From: Paramecium pentaurelia
Lineage: Eukaryota > Ciliophora > Oligohymenophorea > Peniculida > Parameciidae
DNA: 64,000 nt
Direction of reading: 5' to 3'
Assembly (NCBI GenBank): GCA_905183005.1
Contig: CAJJDO010000053.1
Location: 465,363 to 529,362 of the forward strand
Every line of letters begins with the position of its first letter. The first letter of the stretch is position 1. This document shows, piece by piece, positions 48,004 to 60,234 of this stretch. Made by a program: the position numbers and the translations under genes. Under the pieces are notes generated by a model. The model was not told the origin of the DNA. It did not search any database and saw nothing but the letters and a program-made list of their open reading frames with translations.

Positions 48004-49396
48004 TATTGACTGATTTTACTATGGTTTTATGCTCTCTTTATATTATATCTTATTGTGAATAATTATTTATAAATAGAAAATTATCTCATCAATTTTTCTT
48101 TAAATATTGATTTATTTTAATAAGGATTAAACCGATATTTGAAAAAGTACAATCTTATTGTTTGATATATTTTTATTACTTGATAAAACTTCAACTTTTA
48201 GATTTCTTTACTATTTTTAATTAAATGAAAATTTAATTTTTTTTCTTCTAAATTATCCTTTATAATAGTAATTATGTTAATTCTTTATGTATTAAATTAA
48301 GATTCGACATCTCAATTGACATTATTCAACCAGTTTTTTCTTTTCCTAATTAATATTACTCTTATCATTGTTTCATTTTCATCTCACAATTTTTGTTGTT
48401 TTTAAATTTTATCTAAATGATATTATAAAAATATCTTTTTCTTCTTTATTATGGGATAACAATTATTCTGATAATTCAATTCTTTTTAGTGTGATATGTG
48501 TGATATCCTTCATGTTTAATTATTAAGATAAAATTACTAACCATTTTACTACTAAATTTTCTTGGTTTGATAAAGTTTTATTGCGAATCTTAAGTTAAAT
48601 CAAATATTTAGCCTCTTAATTTTTTATAGTTTTTAATTATTTTGATTTTTCATTGTTTTATTTATTTACTCAACCAAAATTTATTAAGGTAAAATAGCAA
48701 TTAAATATCTTAAATAATAATTGATTCTTGCTTTTAACTACTAAAGAGGATTCTTTTCAATTAGAAAATAAAATACAATTAATATTATGGGATTTAGTCT
48801 TTCAAGTTTTCCTTTATTATTTCATTTTGATGAATTAATAGTTCAATTAATTTTTTTAAAAGTTTCAATATTGAAAGCACTCTCATACTTAATTTAGAGA
48901 AAAATGTGAAAATTCATACATCTTAGAGAAATTACTTAAATAATCTTTGCACTTTTTTGATTTTTCTTTCACTCAAAAGAATTTGCCATATCAATTATTT
49001 ATTTTCTTTACACATTCTGTCATTTATTTTTAAAATCTCTTTTATTTCTAATTAGTTTATTCAATTGCTTTTTTATCTAAAGTATTAAATTAAATAATTA
49101 TTGAATTTTGTTAAATTGGATATTGAAATTTTATCTTATATTAAGGTCAAAGTTTGACTTAATATAAATAAATTAAGATACAATCTGTTCATTAGGCTAC
49201 CTAAAATTCAAAGGTGATGAAGTTTACAAATAAAAACACTTAATTAATACATGAACTATTTCAAATATTGTAATTAGAACTTTCGAAATCAGTTTAGATC
49301 AAATCAGGACCATTTTTTACTTTAACTTATAATAGGTTAACAATAAAATTTTCTTCAAAGATTGATCTCAATAGTTTATGTAGAGGAATTAGTTGA
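48004..49396 (+). pseudogene. Possible relic or unresolved membrane-protein gene
   Basis: The plus strand has coding-like pieces rich in Phe/Ile/Leu. They become continuous near the 3' end if two introns are assumed (22 nt near 48840-48861; 32 nt near 49147-49178). The result includes LILWDLVFQVFLYYFILMNQ, ESTLILNLEKNVKIHTSQRN, HQATQNSKVMKFTNKNTQLI and PFFTLTYNRLTIKFSSKI before a TGA at 49394-49396. Upstream of about 48750 the frame breaks at TGA codons and shifts I cannot repair. Several hydrophobic segments suggest a multi-span membrane protein. I recognise no family, and chance frames in AT-rich DNA remain possible. Confidence 0.3.
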
Positions 49397-49455
49397 ATCT
49401 ACAGATAAATTTGATGAATAACAAACAATATTTTTATTTAAAATAACATTTTTTA

Positions 49456-50187
49456 ATGTAAAATAAAAAAAAAATACTTTGCTTACATGGAAATGGTGCA
49501 AACAAAGAATTTCACTCTTATTAATTAAGATAATTTGAGAAAGAATTTAACGACATTGAGTTTGTCACTATAGACGGTCCAATTTCAATAACAAGAAATG
49601 TTCATGCTTCATAAGTAGTAATACCGTAGAATTTTGCTAAAATGATTGAAAATAAACCATTATTTACATGGGGGAACTTTTTCAAATTAGATAACAACAA
49701 TATCGATGCAGGTATGATAGCATAAGTTTATCTTTAGTTTTTTAGGAATCATTAGATTACGTAATTAAAATACTTAAAGAATAAGGCCCATTTTATGGAG
49801 TACTAGGATTTTCTTAAGGATCTGCAGTAGCAGCTAGGTTGGCTACATTAATAGAAGATAAATAAATTGATCTAGGCTATGAAATAAATTGTTTTATTTT
49901 TTCTTCAGGATCGATGATGACTTTGCCAAATAAACGATTGATTTTCTGCTAAATTCCCTCTATACATTTTATTGGAATTAATGATTTTTTATATGATAGG
50001 TATAAAGAAGATATTATATTTAAGATCTTTAGGATTATCAACTCAATTTTTAAATCCTTTAGTTATTCTTCATGATCAAGGGCACAAAGTTCCATTTTTA
50101 AGTAGGCAACAAATACAATTATTAAAACAATTTTTTAATAAAGGAAAAAATGGTTGGCTATAACAAATATTTGTTCCAAAATTATGA
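49456..50187 (+). CDS. FSH1/OVCA2-type serine hydrolase
   Basis: 226 residues after introns 49712-49737 (26 nt) and 50000-50024 (25 nt). It is an alpha/beta hydrolase of the FSH1 family: KILCLHGNGANKEFHSYQLR at the N-terminus, the nucleophile elbow YGVLGFSQGSAVAARLATLI (Ser in GFSQG), an acid residue in the NDFLYDR region, and His in VILHDQGHKVPFL. The length matches fungal FSH1 and human OVCA2, small esterases that act on long-chain esters. The second intron is required: without it the catalytic-His segment falls out of frame. Likely cytosolic. The native substrate is unknown. Confidence 0.9.
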
Positions 50188-50230
50188 TTAATTTTAGAAT
50201 TTTATATTGCTTGTAATGTATTGTAAATAT

Positions 50231-51304
50231 TCATTTGTAATGGTTTGTCCATGCAAATCTTTGAGTTGATTCATCAACTGTTCCTTATTTGATTCTCATA
50301 GAAAAAACATGCTTAGGTTTGCCAGTTATGTAGATTTTTGCTTATTATTTAGAATTTATATAAGCATTTGGTAACCAGTCAATATTCTAAAATACTATGA
50401 TAATTTACATCAAATATAGCAGGTTTTAATGGTATTTCAAGATATTAATTATGATAATATAAAACAGGTGTTTAGTATTAAAAAAATAAATCAAATAGCT
50501 ATGATTATGATTAATAAATACAGAAATATATTTTTAGGCTTTGACCAAATTTTCTACATTAATAGGTTTTCTTCTAATTTGGAAGTACACATAACCATAA
50601 AATCTAAAGAAGATGCCTGGTGGTGTATATGTTCCAGTTTTTTCGATTTCTGATAGTACATCATTTACATTTACAAAAATACTTTGCAAAATTCTTTGAA
50701 TATTAATAAATAGGAGTACTTTTCAGCTTCAAAAGCATGTGTGAGTCTCTCATTTATCAATGCTCTTTTAATTGGATGTTTATTTATTTCATTCTCATCC
50801 TTCATAATCATTTCCTCTTCTGGCTTCTCCCATTCTTCAGGATCAACTTCAAACCATTTCAAGTCTCCATATATTGTATAATCAGCCTATAATTAGGATA
50901 ATTGTATATAAATACAAGCATTTTCTCACTAGTTGGATCCCCTCTATATCTGAGCATTCTATCATTTACATCTGAAAACATGGTTATGATTTCTTCCTTT
51001 TTTTGCTCTTCATTTTCAATTGATTTTTATCTCAAATTATCAATAGTTTCATTTGATATATGAGTCTGTTTAGTTTTTGCCTCTAACTTTTTTTATTATT
51101 AGGAATTTTAATAGGCAACATATCCACCAGTACCTAAACCTACTATACCAAAAAATGCAGCAAAAATTTTGGCAAGCTCAGTGTTTGAAGAACCTTGTTA
51201 AGGGGCCTAACTAAAATAGCTTCTGGATGTTTTATTCAGTGATTTTGAGAGTACTAATATTATTCAATCACATTGTTAATACCTGATTAACTTACATTAG
51301 ACAT
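50231..51304 (-). CDS. Single-span membrane protein, unknown, possibly mitochondrial
   Basis: Minus-strand gene, about 290-300 residues with several introns, the first right after MSN. One membrane helix (KIFAAFFGIVGLGTGGYVAY) is preceded by a Gln/Ser-rich N-terminus and followed by a Lys/Glu coiled segment. The remainder is soluble: MFSDVNDRMLRYRGDPTSEK, DLKWFEVDPEEWEKPEEEMI, HPIKRALINERLTHAFEAEK, TGTYTPPGIFFRFYGYVYFQ, and an end KPKHVFSMRIKQGTVDESTQ then RFAWTNHYK. The form (short N-terminus, one helix, soluble C-terminal domain) is common in mitochondrial inner-membrane assembly factors. I recognise no specific family, so the location is a guess. Confidence 0.55.
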
Positions 51305-51504
51305 TCTTCCATAAGACATTAACCTTTGGATCATTTTATTAAGACTTAAATTATCACAATTAAAAAAAATATTAATGATAAGATTTTGAAGGCTTTATAA
51401 GATTTATATGCCAAAAATTACAATTTTATTTTATTATAACAAAATTTTATTTTTTAATATTATCTATAATGATTATAGTAATTAGTTAATAATTTCTATA
51501 ATTA

Positions 51505-52145
51505 TCAAAAGCACTTATTGAAAAAACAAAATCCACCACTTTTTTCCTTCTTATCACTCTCTTTGATTTGTTTCTAAGTAGAAAAATAAGAATATTGTAA
51601 TTACTTTTCCTTTATTTAATCCATTAGTATATGATACTCTAGACTTGATTGATATATCTTATTACTCTTATTATGAGCACATTGTGGTTGTGACCGATGT
51701 TTAAGGTTATTATTAATTATCAGAAATTTACAGATTATTTTTACACACTAAAGTAAATGTTTGACTTCCAGTTTCAAACAAGATTTATTCATAATCCAAA
51801 CCTAAGCGACAAAAATATATAGCTAATACTTGGCAAATCATCTTTGGGTTGCCCAGATTTTTTTGAAATTTTTAAGACGTAATCACTTCCCTTTTTCGCT
51901 TTGAAGTTTACTCCTAAAGATTATTATTGTTTAAAATTACCTAATTCCTTTTAGAATTGATGCAGAGTGAATGTTATAGCGTCTTCAACAGTAAAAATGT
52001 TGGGTAATTCACAAATAATTTATACATACTTTTCGTTTTACATTGTAAAAAATGCATATTTTTTATTATATAGCATCTATTATTCCTAAGCTTTCGATTT
52101 GAAAATTACTTATTGCATTTAGGGATCATTTTTTGTGAGCTTCAT
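51505..52145 (-). CDS. Small soluble protein, unknown
   Basis: 193 residues after two introns (28 nt near 51815-51842; 31 nt near 51573-51603); the total length divides exactly into codons. It starts MKLTKNDPQMQQVIFKSKAQ. The N-terminal ~110 residues look like a compact alpha/beta domain (NEKYVQIICELPNIFTVEDA, KGSDYVLKISKKSG, YEQILFETGSQTFTLVCKNN). The C-terminal part is Gln/Ser/Lys-rich and ends SGGFCFFNKCF, with two cysteines close to the terminus. No family recognised. It is divergent from the coiled-coil gene at 52262, with 116 bp between start codons. Confidence 0.6.
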
Positions 52146-52261
52146 ATTATTTAAATGATCTAATTTAGATATTTAATTACTTATATTTTGTATATAAATA
52201 TTTAATTCATATCACAAGTGTAGAAATATTTAATATTAATTATATTATCTATTTCAGTTTC

Positions 52262-54704
52262 ATGGCTGATTAATCAAAACAACTTTAATGGACAGGTCGT
52301 AAGATTATTACGTCAGATAATGTTACTAAAGGTATATATGATGTCCTATAAAACATCAGGCATTGTGAAGAAATTAAATGAGAAAACAGGATAATATGAG
52401 ACCATGAAGGTTGAAATCCCCAAATTAACAATAGCCTAGCAAATCGAAAACACAAAGATGGAAATTAATTAAGGTATATCATTTTATTTAAAATTAAAGC
52501 AAATGAGATCTCAAAAAAATTATATTAATAATTCAATACATTAAAAGAATAAGTTACAAGTTTAAGGCAACTTGTAGATGAGAAAGCAAAATAATATAAA
52601 AAGGAATAAGAAGAAAGAGAAAAAAATTTAAGAAAAATGATAAAATCAAAAGATTTAGAAATTAATATCGCTTAAATGAATGAAGAATAAATTAGAGATA
52701 GACTAAATGAACTTGAATAAGAACTTAAGAGTTCTACAAAGTTTAATGAAATCTTGGCAAAAGAGCGAGAAGTAGCTAAAAAAGAGAATGAAGCTATTGA
52801 AATGACAAAAAATATTGAATTGTTACAGAATAAATTAGAAGATAAGAAAAAAGAATTAAAATAAATTAAAAAAGAAAATATATAGTATTAACGATAAACT
52901 CAAGCCAATTAGAAAAAACTTGAGAAAATTGAAAAAGGAACAGATGAAGCTGCTTAGATTAATTAATTGAATAAAGAACTTTGTATACTAAGAGAAAAAG
53001 AAAATAAAATAAACGATAAAAAAAATAAGTTTTAAAAAAATATTGATGTAATATAATAATCCATCGAATTTTATTAAGAAAAAATATAAGAATTAAATGA
53101 TGATAAAGTTAAGGATTTAAAAGAGCTTTATTAACAAGCAAAAAAAAAATGGGAAGAAAAGGATGAATAGTTAGATAATGAAAAAAAGAAATCAAATAAG
53201 GATCTTGTTAAGGAAATAAAAGAAAAAAAAGAACAAATAGAAAAGGAGAAGGCTAAGAAAAAAGAAAAAGTTGATGAAGAAGATAAGCCAAATAAATTTA
53301 AGAGAATTAGTGATTACATCAAAGAAAAAAAAGATGTTAGCAGCCTAAAGGCGGATGAACAAAATTTCATTTAATTATTCTAATTCAAAGCTGATCTCAC
53401 GAAATAAAAATAAAAAAAATAAAAAAAGAATGAACAGGAGAAAGAATAATTAGAAAGTTCAATAAATAATTTAAAACTAGAAAGAGTGAACATATAGAAT
53501 GCTATAAAAGAAAGAGAAAGGGAAAGAGAAATGGCAGAAACTAAAGAAGTTGAGGAAAAGGAAAAATTAGAATTATTAAAAGAAAAGAAAAGAATGGAAC
53601 TTGAAAAAAAGGAGAAAGAAAAATTGGAAAAACTTAAGAGTAATTAACGATCTTAATTATCACCCCTTAGAGCAAAGCAATAAAAAGATGCAATCACAAA
53701 AGAAAAATTGATAAAAGAAAAAGAAGAGTAATTAAAATAGTTTAAAGAAAAATATTCAAAGTTACCAAAAGAAAAACAATAGTAATTTTTGCAAGAACCA
53801 TTTAAACTTTCTTATCAAACATTAGAAGAGAAAAGGAGGAGATAAAAGGAAAAGCAAAATGATAAAGAGGACAAAGATAAAGTAGAAGTTAAAGCATTGA
53901 GTATTATTGAAACTGTTTGCAGAACCAAGCATAGAGGATCTAAAAGAGACTGGTTTGGATATGAGCCTAATGAATAAACAGTCTAATGTGATGATGTTCA
54001 CATTTTAGGATAGTTTTCTATTAATCATAGAATTAAGAAAATAACTATATATCATAATCCAACTGAAGGTTTAATTTATTTATTGTGGACAGAATACAGA
54101 AAGGAGGATGGTACTCTCATAAGTGGAACGTGGAATGTAAATATGTTAATATATCTTTAGATCAATTAAGAATTATTAGAAAAAAACAAGGATATAAAGA
54201 GAGATGAATTAGATTTACAAGATAAAGATAAAATTAAATAAATAATTATTCGAAGAGATAATAATTTTGTATCATTTATATAATTTAATACTAAATAAGG
54301 ATAGTAGTTCAAAGTAGGAAAGGAAGTGATGTAAATATATTGAACTAATTTTAAGTGAAAAATAGGAAGAAGAGAAACCAAAAGAGAAAAGTGATGAATA
54401 ACAAGATAAGAAAGATGGTGAAGGATAAGAAAAAAAGGAAGATCCTGATAAAAGAGATCTTAAGATTGATAATTTTTCTGTTCTCTTTACTTTATTTAGT
54501 GGTTATTCTTAGAGAAATGAGAAAGAATTAGCTATGAGCTATTTTGGTTACGAAATAGGAAGAAAATTAACAGCCGAAGAATACAGCTAGTATTTAGAGG
54601 AAAAACAAAAAAGATTAGAGGAAAAAGAGAAAAAAAATAAATTAAAGAAATTAGAAGAGAGTATGGCCAGTGATTTGAATAGGAGCTAAATCAGAAAGAA
54701 ATGA
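52262..54704 (+). CDS. Highly charged coiled-coil protein with small globular domain
   Basis: About 770-790 residues. It starts MADQSKQLQWTGRKIITSDN, with a 28-nt intron near 52332-52359 and others near 52473-52499 and in the last third. Most of the protein is a Lys/Glu/Gln coiled coil, with very few hydrophobic runs. Near residue 540 a compact domain interrupts it: SIIETVCRTKHRGSKRDWFG, GQFSINHRIKKITIYHNPTE then GLIYLLWTEYRKEDGTLISG. It resumes as coiled coil and ends MASDLNRSQIRKK. No named family. Such proteins are typical of ciliate cortex or basal-body structures, but nothing in the sequence proves that. Confidence 0.6.
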
Positions 54705-54822
54705 AAATCATTATAATATTAGAATATATAAATAATATCATAATATATATATATATTTATATATATAAATTGATGCAAATTTGAAATGGAAATTAAATCT
54801 TTTTTATTAAATATAGAGAAAA

Positions 54823-55879
54823 ATGGCAAATTAAGTTGAATTCAAATAGCTCGGTTTCTTGAGAGGTCACGGTGATTGGGTTACCAGTATCATTACCAAT
54901 TAAGACCCAACTTTGGCTGATTTAGTCATCTCAGGTTCAAGAGACAAATCCATTCTTGTTTGGAAATTATTCAAATAACCAGATGGTGATTTGGCTGGTC
55001 AACCAAGAAAACAATTGAAAGGACACTCCCATTTTGTAAGTGATTTAGTGTTATCCAACGATAATAAATATTTATTATCAGCCTCATGGGACAAAGAATT
55101 GAGATTCTGGGATTTGCTTAATGGTACTTGCACAAACAGATTTGTTGGAAATAAAAAGGAAATCTTCACATGTGCTATGAGTCCAGACAATAGATAAATT
55201 CTTTGTGGTGGAGCTGAAAGAAGATACAAATTGTACAATGTTAAGGCTGAAGAGAAGTTAACCTAAATGAATCATTTTCACTCTGATTGGATCAGCTCTG
55301 TCAGATACTCACCAATCATCAAAAATATCTAACCATATTTTGTTACAGTTGGTTGGGACGGTTGGCTTAAGGTCTGGAATTAAAATTTCACAATCAGATT
55401 TTAATTCAAGGCTCATGATTCCTAAATCAACAGTGTTGCAATCAACCCATCTGGTGAATACATTGCAACAGGAGGTAAGGACAAGAAATTGTACATTTGG
55501 AACATCACAGATTTGAAGAAACCAGCCTTTGAATATGATGCTGGAGGTATCATTAATTAAGTAAAAAAATTTATAAAATTATTAGCTTGCTTTCCATCCA
55601 TAATAAAATTGGATCGTAGCCGCCACAGAAAATGGAATTAAAGTTTGGTAAATTTCATAAGAAGAAAAAGCTGAAACCAAAACACCAATTGTCACATTAG
55701 ATCACCACACTGAAAGTATTTTATTTTAATTAAATCATCTAGCTGCTGTTGCTGGAGGAGTGAAGAAGATTTAAAAGCACGGAGCTGTTTCTGTTGCTCT
55801 TGATGCCAATGGTGCTAAACTTTATGGAGGATTCACTGATGGATCAATCTTAGTTTGGGAAGTTTCAACCAAGAATTGA
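54823..55879 (+). CDS. RACK1: RACK1, 40S-associated seven-bladed WD40 protein
   Basis: 334 residues after introns 55561-55585 (25 nt) and 55716-55742 (27 nt). It starts MANQVEFKQLGFLRGHGDWV and shows seven WD40 blades with the RACK1-typical SGSRDKSILVWKL, LKGHSHFVSDLVLSND, LSASWDKELRFWDL, VTVGWDGWLKVWN, AINPSGEYIATGGKDKKLYI and a final LYGGFTDGSILVWEVS. RACK1 sits on the head of the 40S subunit and docks kinases and regulators onto ribosomes. Codon usage here is cleaner, with more CAA/AAG/GCC-type codons than its neighbours, as expected for a highly expressed gene. Length matches the family. Confidence 0.96.
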
Positions 55880-56223
55880 AAAAATAATGTACATTACATA
55901 AATTCCAATAATCATACACTATAGGCATAACAGTGAAAAAAGTTAATAGCTTTTTTAATACGACTGCCTATTAAATTAGGAGGAAGGTGTGCTTAGTGAA
56001 ATGAATATTGGAATTTCAAATACAATATAAAATCAATTAATAAGATTTTTCTTTTTGATTAAAATTTTGAACTTTTTTTATTCAATTAAATTGAGAGAGC
56101 AATTAAATACTTGTGTAATTCAACACAAAATAGAGGATGGGTCTTCAACACTAAATCTCAATTAGTTCAGATTATTTTATAATTTGTAAATGTAATTATA
56201 TCTCTAAATATATGAAAAATATC
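55880..56223. other. Convergent intergenic region
   Basis: 344 bases between the stop codons of RACK1 and RPB2. It contains short A- and T-rich blocks and a mildly GC-richer patch around 55980-56005, with no frame, repeat or RNA gene I can support. Confidence 0.4.
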
Positions 56224-59200
56224 TCAGATTTCATGTCGTAATTTTGATTAATCAAATTTAAGTCTCGGTGCAATATTCATTGAAATTAATTCCTAAATTA
56301 ATGTCTTAGCTGCATATGGCATTAAGACTTAATAAATTTAATTTTGTTGGTTAGTATTCTTACATATATTACAATAAAACTCTTAATTCTCTAAATTAGC
56401 AACTGCAAATAAACCACATTTAGAACAAACATGAACTCTAAATGCGTCTGATACATCATAAGTTCTCTCTTTTAAAAATTTAGCAGTTCCTAAACGATTA
56501 TATAAATAACATACCATGTGAAATGATGCAATCTCTTTCCATCTCACCAAATCTCAAACCTCCCTTTCTACTTCTTCCATGAGTAGGTTGTCTTGTAATG
56601 CCTGTGACAGGTCCTCTTGAACGAGCATACATCTTGTCATCTACTAAATGTCTCAATCTTTAATAATAAGTTGGGCCAACAAATATTGGAATTTAAAACA
56701 TATTGCCAGAATAAGGGTTTGTCATCACTTCATTTCCCCATTTTTACCATCCAACTTTATGCAATTCATTTGCGATATCATTAACTGAAATCTAAGCAAA
56801 TGGAGTAGCATCATTAAATTGCCCTTTGATTGAAGCTAATTTGGAAGATAAACATTCAATTAAATGCCCTAATAATATGGAAAATTATAATTATACCAAT
56901 AGTCATTCTTGACGGAATACAGTGTGGGTTAATTGTTAAATCAGGAGATATTCCATGAAGAGTGAATGGTAAATCTTCTTATCGATATGTCATTCCACAA
57001 GTTCCTTTTTATCCATGTCTACTGCAAAACTTATCTCCAATTTATGGGATTCTCAATGATCTTACTTTTACCTTTACTAACTTATATCCTTTTTAATTTT
57101 CACTAATTAGAACTGAGTCTACTACACCTCTTTCAGCTCTTCTTGTTAATAGTGAGCATTCCTTGGTATTCTTCTAACCATTAGCTGTATTCAACATAAT
57201 ATTATCAATAATCAATTCTTTTCCAATTATGGGCTCTTCCTCATCCACTTTAGTTCCAGGAGGTACAATTCCATCACTATCCAATTTAATAAAAAGTTTG
57301 CCAGCATAATTGTCTCCAACTGGTTTTGTAATTTTAGTTTCTGTAAAATTATCAGGATCTTTGTCCTCAGATTCTTTATAAGTCCTATAAAAGACTGATC
57401 TAAAGAATCCTCTATCTATGGCATATTAATTTATAATAATAGAATCTTCTTAATTGTATCCTGTAAAACATGCTATTGATGTTACACAATTAATTCCTAT
57501 AGGAACCTCATTTACTGTTATGAAATCAACAGCCTTAGAAGATGCTAATGGTTTCTGAGGATAATGCAGAATATGAACAAGAGTGTCAAATCGGATATTA
57601 AAATTAGTTGAATTTAAACCCATTGCTTATTTACCCATAGCACTTTATAATGTATTTCTAGGTCCTTGATTATGATTGGCAAATGGAATAACAGAAGCAC
57701 AAACTCCAAACATCATACATGGGTGAATTTCACAGTGGGTGTATCTCTTAAAATTTTAAGTTCCTCTTGTCATTATATTAAGATCCATTGCAATTAATGA
57801 TCCTTCCTCTTCCTCAACATCCAATAATTCTACGCATTTATTTTACAATAATTATTCCCAATCTGTAAATTAGTTCAGTTAACTTTTCTTTAATTTTAAT
57901 TAGTTATCCTGAACTATAAACAATGGCCTCATGCATCTTCCAGCATCTGTGTAAATTCTGATTTCTTTATTCACATAATCAAAATTGATTGATACTTCAA
58001 TTGGTATAAAACTTTCTTCAGCTGATCTTAAATTTTTAAATTCTTGGATAAATTATTCTGGATTTCTCGTAAACCCAATCCAATTACCATCTACCAATAC
58101 TTTAGTCATTTTAGGAATATCTTAAGCTTAAAAATCTCCTTACAATAATTAAAAATCAAAAACATCTTATTTTAAAACCATTATTAATTTCAATAAAGTT
58201 TCTTTGTCTTTTTACTATAAATCATTTGAAACAGCTGTCATTAATGACAAATTTTTGACAATACCAATTTTTTATCCTTCTGGAGTTTCTGCTGGACATA
58301 TAAAACCAAAATGTGTATTATGTAGTTATCTTGGTTTACTCAATTTCATTTGTGGGTTAATTGGAGCATTCATTCTTCTTAAATGGCTTAGGGTTGCAAA
58401 TAATGATGTTTCTCTTTTTAAAGTCTATGCTACTCCTGTTTTCACTACCTATCCTTCTTTGCTTCTACCCCAATTACCGGTGGCTAAAGCATTATCAATA
58501 TCTTTTGATATTTGTTCTCCATCAAAAAATGATTTAATATCATCTGGTTATCTCATATTCTCAATTCTGGTTTGTTAACCTTTGCCTCTTCTGCCTCCAT
58601 TAATATACTTTTCAAGTGCTTTTTTAGCATTTTATTTGAATGATTCAAAAGATGTTTTAAAAACACCCATCATCATAGCTCCAGCCATATCTAATCTCTT
58701 TTTACCATAATGATCTCTATCATCTTGATCTGTTTTTCCTAAGGAGGCATTCAATAATCTATGCACTATGTATCCAATAAAATACGCCTTTCTATCCCTA
58801 CTCTCTGAAGACACTCCAATATGAGGTAAAATATTTTTATTAATTAATTTCTTAGCTTCTTGTATTAATGTTTCTGGATCTTGATTTTCAGCCTTCTTTA
58901 TTTTATTACCTATCCATCTAAGGCAAAGTTCTTCGTCTTCATATTCACCTCCCTCTTGTAATGATCCATATAACATTTCCAACATAGGTCCCATCTACTC
59001 ATCTTCTAAATTGTACACTATTCTTTCTAAGATTTCCTAATCGCTACTGATCCCTAAGGCTCTAAAAAGAGTGAACAAAGGAATTCCCTAGGTGGAATTA
59101 AATTATTTCACACTGCATCTTATAACCGGAGTATTTTGTATGTATCTAAGTTCGACCTTAAAGTTATTTGGATTTGACCATAAATCTGGTTGAGATCTTA

Positions 59201-59946
59201 TTTCTGCCACCCATGGCTTATTTGCTATTTTACTTTTAAACACCAAAACAACATTGTTCGCTATTCTCTCTTAAGCCACTATGACCTTCTCTGATCCTCT
59301 TAGAATAAAGTATCCTCCTTAATCAAATCCACACTCACCACTTTAAATTCTTTATTAAATTTATTCTGGATCTTTTGGATCTTTAGGCAAAGAACAAAAT
59401 CGACTTCGAACCATTATTGGGAGTTTAAAAAATGGCAATCCTTTGAATGTTTATTTGCTTTTCTCTTCTATTGAACCATCACGTTTATTTCTCTACTACA
59501 TAGTAACTTCCAAGTCAATTTTTAGTTATCTTGAATATGTCAAATCTCTTAATCTTGCAATCATTGGAAATATTTCCTCCTCAAATTTATCAATATGGAT
59601 ATTCTTCTTCCCCATAAAGCATCTAACTATCTAAAATTAATATAGATATTCAGTTTATGCTTTTAAAATAATTAAATTTATTACCATCCATTCTTTCTTC
59701 TTCTTTATACTAGGGTTTCACTCTAACAACAAAAGTCCCTTCGTGACCTCTAACGTACTTTATGATATTTTCTACAAAACTTTCATACGAATTTATTTGT
59801 TAAGACACTAATCCGTGAGTTTAAAAAAACATATGAAGTACTTTCCAAATATCATCATTGTCTAATTTTTAATTTTCATCTTCATCTTCTTCTTAGATTG
59901 AGTCGTCAGAAAACAGTCTTGGATCTTCTTCCTCAACTTAAGACAT
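56224..59946 (-). CDS. RPB2: RNA polymerase II second-largest subunit RPB2
   Basis: Minus-strand gene, about 1,190 residues, with short introns near both ends. It starts MSQVEEEDPRLFSDDSIQEE and continues IWKVLHMFFQTHGLVSQQIN and PFFKLPIMVRSRFCSLP. Further motifs are GYFILRGSEKVIVAQER, QLHNTHFGFICPAETPEGQK, CHGYNQEDS-like GYNQEDSIIINQYAIDRGFF, KFCSRHGQKGTCGM, GRSRKGGLRFGEMERDCIIS and the C-terminal zinc ribbon CSKCGLFA...YCNICKN. It ends LMPYAAKTLIQELISMNIAP then RL. RGFFRSVFYRTYKESE and the N-terminal pattern fit Pol II rather than Pol I or III. RPB2 forms one side of the active-site cleft and binds the nascent RNA-DNA hybrid. The TGA is at 56224-56226. Confidence 0.94.
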
Positions 59947-60234
59947 TTGAGGTAATTTTTTAGTTAAAAATTTATATAAATAAATAAGGTATAGTATTAA
60001 AATATAAATATCATTTTTTAGAGTTACCCAAAAGTTGGTTTCAAAGCTGAATATAAATTTAAGTTGTCTAAATTGGATTTTCAGTTGTTTAGTTACAAAA
60101 AATAGGTATATTATTTATGTTCATTTTAGAAATTAATTCTTTTGTTTATTTAATAACAAATGAGGTTTTTATCAAAAAAGGATGAATTCTTTATACACTG
60201 AGCTTAGTGAAAATTTGTAAATAATTATTTAAGA

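Noticed and set aside
54999..55238. Minus-strand 79-codon ORF within RACK1
   Set aside because: It is antisense to highly conserved WD40 coding sequence and has no family similarity.
58204..58578. Plus-strand 124-codon ORF and other plus-strand frames (59443-59634) in the RPB2 region
   Set aside because: They are antisense shadows of the RPB2 coding strand, which carries unambiguous polymerase motifs.
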